Of a DNA stretch of 18,576 nt, positions 5,915 to 12,736 are shown in pieces. Below the pieces are notes generated by a model. That model saw nothing but the letters and a program-made list of their open reading frames with translations, searched no databases and was not told the origin of the DNA. This DNA is from JAGPHI01 sp036661035 (GTDB taxonomy: Bacteria; Bacillota; Clostridia; Oscillospirales; Ruminococcaceae). Position numbers and translations under genes: made by a program. The stretch is from assembly GCA_036661035.1 (NCBI GenBank), contig JAVWZM010000043.1:1-18576 (forward strand), given 5' to 3'. The stretch's first letter is position 1. Every line of letters begins with the position of its first letter.

Positions 5915-8498
5915 TTTTTTAAAGTCCGCATTTGCAACAAGCCTTTGTGTTAGCGCAATTATAGCTGTGTTTTGTGTTTTACGCCCGTTTTTGTCAAAGC
6001 ATTATCACGCCAAATGGCAATATTGGGTGTGGCTTTGCCTTGCTCTGCGGCTAGCGTTGCCTTTTAATTTGCCGTCTGATTCCGCCCCCATAGTGCTTAA
6101 ACCTCAAGATAAATTACTGTACACCCAAACTGCGCCTATCACCGACAGCTTGCAGATGGCACCGTCTGCGCAAAGCGAGGTCGGCGGCACAGATGTTCAA
6201 ATCATCGAGCCTTCTGAGGAAATCTTAGTAGATACCACCCTTGGCGGCTTTACGCAAGCCGATGCCGAAAGCGGAAAGCCTGTGCATATTATGCTTAGCG
6301 ATTTGCTGTTTGCCGTATGGATAATCGGCGCGCTTGCGCTTTTTATAGCACGTATATGTGGATATCTGCTTTCAAGGCGAGTTATATTTAAGCAGGCAAA
6401 GCAAATAAACCCCGCGGAGCTTTCCACCGCGCTATACGAGCTTAATATCGCTGCAAATATAGCCGTGTGCCAAAGCTGCACAGTAACCAGCCCTATGCTG
6501 ATAGGCGTGTTTTCGCCTTGCATTGTGCTGCCCTGCGTAGAATACAGCCCCTCTCATTTGCAAATGATTTTGCGCCACGAGCTTATACATTATAAGAGGC
6601 ATGATATTATATACAAATGCTTTATGTCTTTTGTTTGCTGTTTTTACTGGTACAACCCTTTAATTTGGCATATGGCGCATATGGCATTTGAAGATATAGA
6701 AATATCCTGCGACGAGGCTGTGGTAAAAGAGCAAAGTGCAGAGTTTAAAGCCGCCTACGCCAATAGCATTATTAAAACTATCGAAAAAAGCTATGCAAGG
6801 CGTGTTTTGCTTTCCACCAGCTTTAGCTGCGGCAAAAAAACGGTGAAACAGCGTTTGCAAAGTGTATTTGCCGCCGGTGGTAAGCGGCGTGGTGCCATTA
6901 CCCTTGTGGCTGTGCTTGCATTAAGCCTTGCGCTAAGCAGCATTGTTGCGTGCGGTACAGCCGCAGATGCAGATAATGTCGGCTCGCAAAGCACATCAGC
7001 GGCACAGCCTGCCGCCGTGCCAGACCTTACAAGCGACATGCAGGCGCTTATTAACGCATACGAAAAATATAAAAGTGGCAATAGCTTTAATGCCGAAAGC
7101 GTATATCAGCAAGGCGATTTTGTATTTCTTATTTATGGATATCTTTTGGATAATGGCTATGAAAGCGGCGAAAACTGCCCATTTATAGATTTAGATAGCA
7201 AAGAAGCCTGTGTGCGCTTAAAGAGCAATGCTTTTATAAATGAAATTGATATTAAAGCTCTTTCCGGATTTTTCACGGCAATAGATACTTCTAAATTCAC
7301 TTGGCATGACATCGTAGGTCTGACTCTTACAGACATTCCGCTGATGCCACAGCTTACTTTAAAAAACAGTACTGTGCTGCAAAACGGCTATTTGAATTAT
7401 ACATTTGAACGCTTGTATGAGAACAAAATATTAAACGACGCGGTATACACCCTGCGCGAGGGCAAGGTGGAAAAAGTGCCCCCTGTTTTTGCAGATAAAT
7501 ATAAAGTGGGCGACACAATATACCGCCTTGTAAGCGTGAGCAATATCGGCATTGAAAACAGCTTTCCCGAAAAGCATGTAGAAATAGGCACGAAAAGCCA
7601 ACTTATGGATTTTGCTCGTGATTATAACTCCCATGTTTACGACAATGTCCTTTGCAACGTGGTGCTAAATGCCGATATAGACCTTGCCGACATTGAGTGG
7701 ATACCAATTGGTATAAACACTCCTATAACCACAATCGACGCTTACGACGCCACTAATCGCGACTGCACCTTGTCCGGCTTTAATGGCAGCTTTGACGGGC
7801 AAGGGTATACCATTTACAATCTTTCGTGCAGCTACAATGGCAATTTGCCTGAAGGCGAACGTTATGGCTGCGGTTTATTTTCCCTTATCGGCGCAAAAGG
7901 CAGTGTGAAAAACCTTAACCTTGAAAACGCAAGCGTCAACGGTATGGGTAAAAATATGTATACCTATGCAAATTCCGGCATTTTAGCCGCCGAATTGCAT
8001 GGCAAAATCACAAATTGCAATGTAGATGGTGCCGTGACAAGCGTATGCGCTACAGGTGGGCTTGTTGGTGTGGCAACCAGCGGCTCTGCAATAGCCGATT
8101 GCACGGCAAATGTAGATGTGCGCAGCTCTGTGTATGCAGGCGCGCTTGTGGGCACTGCCACCGAAAGCTTAATTTACAATTGCTCCGCCAAAGGCAGCCT
8201 TACAGCATTTGAATCCGACGACAAGGGCTGGTCCATGGGCACCCCTGCCGGCATAGGCGGTTTTATCGGCGAATCCTATGGCAACAATATATCAGACTGC
8301 CACGTGGACGTAAGGCTTATCATTGAGGCAGACGGCTACGGCATAGGCTCTTTTATCGGCGTAGCAAGATACATTAGCGCAGGGCAAGTAAAAAACAGCA
8401 CCTATACAAAGAAAAGCACAGGTGCATGGCGCCCTATAGGGCTGCTTGAAGATAAAAAGCCAACCGAAAACCCCAATTATCAGCTTAGCGGAATTTAA
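5907..8498 (+). CDS. BlaR1-like M56 membrane metalloprotease with GLUG-like extracellular domain
   Basis: 863 residues. The N-terminal half is an M56 protease: transmembrane segments near 6-26, 37-53, 133-155 and 239-254, zinc motif HELIH (224-228) in RHELIHYKRHD, and downstream acidic residues in EDIEISCDEAV (262-272). A final transmembrane helix (about 329-349) ends in the lipobox-like IVACG. In BlaR1/MecR1 this helix leads into a penicillin-binding domain, but no SxxK/SxN/KTG set is visible here. Instead there are about 510 external residues: a Ser/Ala linker, an unrecognised region (about 370-560), and from about 580 a segment with NADIDL, FDGQGYTIYNL and repeated glycine units (GLFSLIG, GGLVGVA, GALVGTA, GGFIGES) typical of GLUG-type beta-helices. 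The ATG overlaps blaI by 8 nt and has GAGG upstream. Predicted role: senses an envelope or extracellular signal and cleaves the BlaI-like repressor. The ligand is unknown. Confidence 0.85.
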   Translation: MADFLKSAFATSLCVSAIIAVFCVLRPFLSKHYHAKWQYWVWLCLALRLALPFNLPSDSAPIVLKPQDKLLYTQTAPITDSLQMAPSAQSEVGGTDVQIIEPSEEILVDTTLGGFTQADAESGKPVHIMLSDLLFAVWIIGALALFIARICGYLLSRRVIFKQAKQINPAELSTALYELNIAANIAVCQSCTVTSPMLIGVFSPCIVLPCVEYSPSHLQMILRHELIHYKRHDIIYKCFMSFVCCFYWYNPLIWHMAHMAFEDIEISCDEAVVKEQSAEFKAAYANSIIKTIEKSYARRVLLSTSFSCGKKTVKQRLQSVFAAGGKRRGAITLVAVLALSLALSSIVACGTAADADNVGSQSTSAAQPAAVPDLTSDMQALINAYEKYKSGNSFNAESVYQQGDFVFLIYGYLLDNGYESGENCPFIDLDSKEACVRLKSNAFINEIDIKALSGFFTAIDTSKFTWHDIVGLTLTDIPLMPQLTLKNSTVLQNGYLNYTFERLYENKILNDAVYTLREGKVEKVPPVFADKYKVGDTIYRLVSVSNIGIENSFPEKHVEIGTKSQLMDFARDYNSHVYDNVLCNVVLNADIDLADIEWIPIGINTPITTIDAYDATNRDCTLSGFNGSFDGQGYTIYNLSCSYNGNLPEGERYGCGLFSLIGAKGSVKNLNLENASVNGMGKNMYTYANSGILAAELHGKITNCNVDGAVTSVCATGGLVGVATSGSAIADCTANVDVRSSVYAGALVGTATESLIYNCSAKGSLTAFESDDKGWSMGTPAGIGGFIGESYGNNISDCHVDVRLIIEADGYGIGSFIGVARYISAGQVKNSTYTKKSTGAWRPIGLLEDKKPTENPNYQLSGI

Positions 8499-8557
8499 AA
8501 GGCAATGCATGCCACCAAATGGATTTTGGCACAACGTAAATACTGCATATTAAAAAA

Positions 8558-8620
8558 ACAGCGGCGGATTTATATAAAAGAAACTAAACTTAAATTTCTT
8601 TCATATAAATCCGCCGCTGT
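8558..8620. terminator. 18-bp inverted repeat terminator
   Basis: ACAGCGGCGGATTTATAT (8558-8575) is repeated perfectly inverted at 8603-8620. The minus-strand reading is followed by seven T, so it is a strong terminator for the DUF1874-like gene. The plus side lacks a clear U tract but could still stop or protect the M56 transcript. Confidence 0.8.
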
Positions 8621-8630
8621 AAATTATCAT

Positions 8631-9038
8631 CTATGCTTGCACATCTCGCATTGCATATATCTCCGGATCGTATTTAGTAATGTACTGGCAATGAATGTAT
8701 ATGTTTTGCACCTTGGTCGCCTCGTTGCCATATTCGGTTTTAATGCTTGGCTGTGTTTCGCTGGGCGTTGTATAGGTACGAAACACAATTGCGTCTTGAT
8801 CCAGCAAAAGCTCGTCAGGCTCTGAATAGTCGAAATTGCCAACAGCAATGTTTAAATGACGATATAATAAATCTGCTATTTCCGAATTTTGAAAGCATCT
8901 TTTAACAGAACGTGTATCGTACATATCTACAATTGCCTTTGCTTCCTCAAAAGAAATTTCCTGTACGCGAAAATGTCCTCCATGCAAAATTTGCAGCACT
9001 GCGCTATTATCCAATAACAGTATCGACGCAGGTTTCAT
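8631..9038 (-). CDS. DUF1874 / YddF-like (STIV B116, AcrIII-1 fold) protein
   Basis: 135 residues, no signal peptide. The N-terminal pattern (LLLDNSAVLQIL, then FRVQEISFEEAKAIV, then a short helix and DAIVFRTY at about 82-89) matches DUF1874, known from archaeal viruses (STIV B116, SIRV1 gp29), phages and ICEBs1 YddF. AcrIII-1 and Crn2 members degrade cyclic tetra-adenylate made by type III CRISPR systems, using a His in a motif like GHEATA. Aligned by eye, that His corresponds to N51 in FQNSEIADLL, so ring-nuclease activity is doubtful. About 20 extra C-terminal residues are present. AAAGGGTGG lies upstream of the ATG, and a promoter is at 9194-9222. The neighbouring integrase remnant and tRNA suggest mobile-element ancestry. 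The family call is moderate; function is unproven. Confidence 0.55.
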   Translation of the reverse strand: MKPASILLLDNSAVLQILHGGHFRVQEISFEEAKAIVDMYDTRSVKRCFQNSEIADLLYRHLNIAVGNFDYSEPDELLLDQDAIVFRTYTTPSETQPSIKTEYGNEATKVQNIYIHCQYITKYDPEIYAMRDVQA

Positions 9039-9193
9039 ACTTAACCACCCTTTCTATAGCAATTTACATAATAAGAGTATACTCTATACCATCTTCTTTG
9101 CTGTGTGCGGTTACATGCCCATATTGTCGTTATGCTTATAATTAATTGAGCCACAACAATACATTGCATGGTATAAAGGCTCTCTATATATTT

Positions 9194-9222
9194 ATATTAT
9201 TCTTATTGCGTAGCAATGTCAA
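9194..9222 (-). promoter_or_regulatory. Probable promoter of the DUF1874-like gene
   Basis: Minus strand: TTGACA (9217-9222), 17 nt, TAATAT (9194-9199). It implies a leader of about 150 nt before the ATG at 9038. The leader contains the 12-bp palindrome AGAGTATACTCT (9074-9085), a possible operator or small hairpin. The remaining gene-free sequence between 9039 and 9368 shows nothing else I can name. Confidence 0.5.
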
Positions 9223-9368
9223 TTATTGTTAAATGATTAACTATTACATGTGAATATAAATCTTATTTGTGCGCGAGTTTTGGTTTAAGCGCAAGCAAAT
9301 TCACATAGAACGGTCATTTGCGCAAGCACTCTTCGTTTGCATCAAAGCATGATAAGTTTTCTTAAAGC

Positions 9369-9608
9369 ATGCTCAAGCAATTATTTCGCAAGCTTAAAGA
9401 CCGCTGTGCTATCCCTCGTATTCACCCGCATTTATTGCGCCATACTTTTGCCACTCGATTTTTAGAAAATGGCGGTGATGTGTTTAGTTTGCAACAAATA
9501 CTGGGGCATACAAGCCTTGAAATGGTAAAAAAATATGTACACCTGACTAGCCGAAAAACCATAAAAAACTTTCCTAATTTCAGCCCTCTTGATAAAATGC
9601 ATAAATAG
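9369..9608 (+). pseudogene. C-terminal remnant of a tyrosine recombinase (integrase)
   Basis: 79 residues equal to the last part of a phage/ICE-type integrase catalytic domain. HLLRHTFAT carries the His-x-x-Arg pair (H21, R24), LGHTSLEMVKKYVHL carries the second His (H47) and the nucleophilic tyrosine (Y56). The N-terminal arm-binding and core-binding domains and the first catalytic Arg and Lys are missing. A stop (TAA, 9363-9365) lies two codons before the first ATG, and no ribosome binding site is visible. Intact family members have about 300-400 residues. It ends at a good terminator and lies about 270 nt from the 3' end of tRNA-Lys, the usual side for an integrase next to its attachment site. 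It cannot recombine by itself. Confidence 0.85.
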
Positions 9609-9621
9609 TAAAATATCAAAA

Positions 9622-9658
9622 AAGCACATAGAACTGTTACATTCTATGTGCTTAATTT
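9622..9658 (+). terminator. Intrinsic terminator after the integrase remnant
   Basis: AAGCACATAGAA (9622-9633), 8-nt loop, perfect complement at 9642-9653, then AATTTTTAT. Twelve perfect base pairs followed by a T-rich tract. Confidence 0.8.
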
Positions 9659-9756
9659 TTATGTTGTATGGACGAAATAGATACTCTTGCGGCTCAAAGA
9701 TTAGCGCCGTGCTAAAAACAACTTTTGATATGACTGTTCTCCGCTGCGCTGCGAAC

Positions 9757-9880
9757 CGCTTTGGCAGCACCAAAACAAAAGCAGCCCATTTTTGCATCTA
9801 TTCGATGCAAAAATGGGCTGCTTTTCCTTTGGCGTCCCCTGCGGGGATAGGCTCGCTTTGCTTGCCGACTGCCAAATGCG
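9757..9880. repeat. Nested inverted repeats abutting the tRNA-Lys 3' end
   Basis: Outer arms CGCTTTGGCAG (9757-9767) and CTGCCAAATGCG (9869-9880) pair with one bulged base. Inside lies a long perfect hairpin (9777-9825), and right of it a small TCCCC/GGGGA hairpin. The outer right arm ends exactly one base before the CCA end of the tRNA. It could be a small miniature-element-like insertion or what is left of an attachment region. No target duplication was found. Confidence 0.5.
9777..9825. terminator. Long bidirectional terminator hairpin
   Basis: A 22-bp perfect stem: AAAAGCAGCCCATT with eight further paired bases (9777-9798), loop TATTC, and its complement ending in TTTT (9804-9825). The minus-strand reading terminates the tRNA-Lys transcript. 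The A/T ends give U tracts in both directions. Confidence 0.75.
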
Positions 9881-9956
9881 TGGTGAGCCACCGGAGATTC
9901 GAACTCCGGACACCCTGATTAAAAGTCAGGTGCTCTGCCGACTGAGCTAGTGGCTC
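9881..9956 (-). tRNA. tRNA-Lys (anticodon TTT)
   Basis: 76 nt including an encoded CCA end. The acceptor stem is GAGCCAC/GTGGCTC with discriminator A. The D-arm contains AGCTCAGTCGGCAGAGC. The anticodon stem-loop CTGAC-TTTTAAT-CAG has anticodon TTT. The T-arm CCGGAGTTCGAATCTCCGG is canonical. A consensus promoter sits directly upstream. The 3' end faces the integrase remnant. Confidence 0.97.
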
Positions 9957-9988
9957 TTATAACTGCTCTGTTTTTCAAGTGCTTGATT

Positions 9989-10018
9989 ATTATAACAGAG
10001 CGATACACCACTTGTCAA
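9989..10018 (-). promoter_or_regulatory. Promoter of tRNA-Lys
   Basis: Minus strand: TTGACA (10013-10018), 18-nt spacer, TATAAT (9989-9994), both boxes perfect. Transcription would start near 9982, about 26 nt before the mature 5' end at 9956. Confidence 0.8.
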
Positions 10019-10078
10019 CACTTTTTTTGTAAGTATTATTTGTTTATTGCATCTTTGTGCAAAAGTTGTTACAAACTA

Positions 10079-10107
10079 TTTACAAACCGCTATATTTTGA
10101 GTATATT
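10079..10107 (+). promoter_or_regulatory. Promoter of the DUF3048 cluster
   Basis: TTTACA (10079-10084), 17 nt, TATATT (10102-10107), five of six in each box. The start would be near 10114, giving a leader of about 100 nt. TTACAAAC occurs twice around the -35 (10068-10087). Confidence 0.6.
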
Positions 10108-10213
10108 AGTATAGATAGAAGTAATAAACCACTGTAGAGTGTATGAAATAAAATGCTGCTATACTTCGTCTAAACTTATAGTGCGATTGTTTACAGCTAA
10201 AAGGAAGTAACAC

Positions 10214-11356
10214 ATGGTTAAAAAGTACGCTTGCGTGTGCATGTCGCTTTTTATAATATCTGTTCTGTTTTATTCCTGTGGCAAGTATGCGCCTTTGCCA
10301 CAAAGCTCGGCACCTGTGCCACCGCCTGCAAATGCACAGGCCTCAAAGCTTATACCGCTGCGTGATGGCACAAGCCCTCTTACCGGGCTTGCCCTTACAG
10401 GCTCTGCAAAACGGCCACTTGCAGTTATGATAGACAATGTACGCGTGGCACTGCCGCAGCGCGGCATAGGCGCCGCTGATATTGTATACGAAATGGTAAC
10501 CGAAAGCGGTATCACAAGGCTGATGGCAATGTATTCCGATTACGAAACTATGCCCGAGGTTGGGCCTGTGCGCTCTGCGAGGGATCAGCATGTGCAGCTT
10601 ATGCTGCCGCTTAACCCTTTGTTTTTACATGTGGGCGCGTCTACCTATGCAACGGATCTTTTGGATAAATATCATTATTCTAAATATTCTATCAACGGAT
10701 ATCTTCAGTCCGGTGCGCTGCGCCTAGACAGCGAACGCAACGCATCTACATCTATAGAGCATTGTTGGTTTACCGACGGCGCGTTATTTACAAGCGCCGC
10801 AAACGCCTGCAAGCTTTCGCTTAAACCCGATGTGCAATATTCTGTATTTGATTTTGCCGATGAAACGCGAGTCTTGCCTGACGGCGATGCAAAAAATGTT
10901 TCTTTACGTTTTTCAAGCTACGTAAGCAGTAGCTTTTCTTATAATGATGAAAAGCAAAAATATTATAAATCCCAGTTCTCTGCCCCGCAAATAGACGAAA
11001 ACACCGGTGAACAATTAGCCTTTGATAACCTTATAATATTGTTTACAGACATAACCAAATATCCTGATGGTATTTTGGCAAATGTAGATTTCCGTTTTGG
11101 CGGTGTTGGATATTATTTTAGTAAAGGGAGGTACGAAAATATCCGTTGGCTGAAAGGCAGCGAAACAAGCCCGCTTTTAATAGTTTCCGCGGATAAAAGC
11201 GAAAGAAACGTTAAAATCAACCCAGGCACCACTTATGTTGCAGTAGTCGACCTTGGAAAATACGAATACTTTAACATCAGCGATAAGCCGATTGCATATA
11301 ATAACACACAATCGCCTATTATGAACGGTGAAGACGCAACTGAATCTCCGGATTAA
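10214..11356 (+). CDS. DUF3048 (YerB-type) lipoprotein, copy 1
   Basis: 380 residues. An N-terminal signal helix ends in a lipobox-like FYSC (lipidated Cys expected at 22; -3 Phe is atypical), followed by a Pro/Ala linker. DUF3048 then starts at about residue 50: PLTGL, KRPLAVMIDNVRVALPQRG, ADIVYEMVTESGITRLMA, and the family hallmark VGPVRSARDQ, then HVGASTYA. A C-terminal domain contains GVGYYFSKGRYENIRW. The protein should be anchored on the outer face of the membrane. B. subtilis YerB belongs to the same family, whose biochemical role is not established. AAGGAAG lies 6 nt before the ATG. First of three tandem paralogues and closest to copy 3 by eye (shared EHCWxTD, YEMVTE). Confidence 0.9.
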   Translation: MVKKYACVCMSLFIISVLFYSCGKYAPLPQSSAPVPPPANAQASKLIPLRDGTSPLTGLALTGSAKRPLAVMIDNVRVALPQRGIGAADIVYEMVTESGITRLMAMYSDYETMPEVGPVRSARDQHVQLMLPLNPLFLHVGASTYATDLLDKYHYSKYSINGYLQSGALRLDSERNASTSIEHCWFTDGALFTSAANACKLSLKPDVQYSVFDFADETRVLPDGDAKNVSLRFSSYVSSSFSYNDEKQKYYKSQFSAPQIDENTGEQLAFDNLIILFTDITKYPDGILANVDFRFGGVGYYFSKGRYENIRWLKGSETSPLLIVSADKSERNVKINPGTTYVAVVDLGKYEYFNISDKPIAYNNTQSPIMNGEDATESPD

Positions 11357-11485
11357 CTATGTTTTTTATCAAAATTTGCAAAAAATATAATATTTCTGAA
11401 CTAAATTGGCATTCCGCAAGCCATAAATGCGGTATTGGTGTATAATGTCTATAATACATATTATACATAATGATTGGAGCATATC

Positions 11486-12697
11486 ATGAAAAAAAGAATT
11501 TTTGCCATTATTTTGTCCGCTGTATTGACGCTTGGCGTCTTTGCCTCCTGCGGCAACAAAAACACCGGTTCCTCCGAGCCGGAGCCAACAGCCCCATCAT
11601 CATCTGTACCTGAGGTTCCGCCGGAGCCGCCATACACGCCGAACCCATATACAGGGCTTGAAAAAGACGCTAGTTTCCCTGAGGGGCAACGCGGCACAGC
11701 CATTATGGTAAATAATATTGCGGTATGCCGCCCACAGCGTGGGCTTAGCATGGCAAATATTTTATACGAAAGCAAGGTAGAGGGCGGCATTACGCGCTTT
11801 ATGGCTCTTTTTGAAGATTACAAAAACTTGCCCGACGTAGGCCCTGTGCGCTCTGCCCGTGACCAGTTTTTCCGCTTAATTATGCCGTACTGGCCTTTAT
11901 ATGTACATGTTGGCCGCAGTGGCATTACACAAACATATATAGACCAAGCCGAATATGGCGACCTTAATATAGACGGCGACAGAATGGCAGTAACTTATTG
12001 GGATCAGAACCGCAGAAACCAAGGGTACTCCCAAGAACACACAGCATATACAAACGGAGAAATGCTGTCGAAAATAGTGGATAAAAACAATATAGATTTA
12101 AACCGCACCTATGAAGCACCGTTTTTCAACTTTGCAAGATATGATGAAAACAGCGGCATACGCGCCATGCAGGGCGAAGCGGCGGAGAAAATAAATATTA
12201 CACATTCGCAAAGCTATCGTACATATTTTAGCTACAACGCAGACGGTGGCCGATACATGATGTCGCAATACAATTCGCATTTGAATAAACGCCAAGACAC
12301 GGTGGACGAAAACAACGGCGAACAGCTTGGTTTTGAAAACGTATTTGTGCTTTTTGCAGACATTACTACATATCCGTATCCGGGCGGCAACCTCGACAAA
12401 AACGGAAACGACAAAGGCGATCCCAACTATCAAAAGGTGGATATGGATTTTGGCGGTGTGGGATATTATTTCAGCCAAGGACAAATGGAAAAAATCCGTT
12501 GGTTTAAAGGGCCTATGCAAAACAAACTGTACTTTACCGACATGAACGAAGTGCCGCTTGTAGTAAACTGCGGAAAAAGCTATATAGGTATAGTGGATTT
12601 AGACGAGCATGACAATGGCTTTTCTTATACAGGCCCCGAAGGCGTAATTGACGAGGCGGCACCTGTGCCAACAACCTCTGAGGTAGACCCGGGTTAA
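11486..12697 (+). CDS. DUF3048 (YerB-type) lipoprotein, copy 2
   Basis: 403 residues. Signal peptide MKKRIFAIILSAVLTLGVFASC with lipidated Cys22, then a Ser/Pro/Glu-rich linker to about 53. DUF3048 follows, with AIMVNNIAVCRPQRG, EGGITRFMALFEDY, VGPVRSARDQ (118-127) and VHVGRSG, and C-terminal GVGYYFSQGQMEKIRW. It is the most divergent of the three: HTAYTN replaces HCWYTD, and a hydrophilic insert at about 301-320 has the spacing of a calcium loop (D304, N306, N308, D312). ATG 11486 is preceded by GGAG with 6-nt spacing; an in-frame TTG at 11474 overlaps that site and is rejected. A TATAAT (11441-11446) lies upstream, so a separate promoter is possible, though no good -35 was found. The role is unknown. 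Confidence 0.9.
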   Translation: MKKRIFAIILSAVLTLGVFASCGNKNTGSSEPEPTAPSSSVPEVPPEPPYTPNPYTGLEKDASFPEGQRGTAIMVNNIAVCRPQRGLSMANILYESKVEGGITRFMALFEDYKNLPDVGPVRSARDQFFRLIMPYWPLYVHVGRSGITQTYIDQAEYGDLNIDGDRMAVTYWDQNRRNQGYSQEHTAYTNGEMLSKIVDKNNIDLNRTYEAPFFNFARYDENSGIRAMQGEAAEKINITHSQSYRTYFSYNADGGRYMMSQYNSHLNKRQDTVDENNGEQLGFENVFVLFADITTYPYPGGNLDKNGNDKGDPNYQKVDMDFGGVGYYFSQGQMEKIRWFKGPMQNKLYFTDMNEVPLVVNCGKSYIGIVDLDEHDNGFSYTGPEGVIDEAAPVPTTSEVDPG

Positions 12698-12736
12698 TGC
12701 TTAATTATAAGCATATTTTACATGGAGGTGGCAATA

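Noticed and set aside
6930..6980. Separate lipoprotein starting at the IVACG lipobox-like site inside the M56 protein
   Set aside because: The frame is continuous with the protease and no start codon with a ribosome binding site precedes it; M56 proteins normally end their membrane part with such a helix.
9881..9956. A second tRNA or a duplicated tRNA 3' end as an attachment site
   Set aside because: No second copy of the T-arm or acceptor sequence was found elsewhere in the window.
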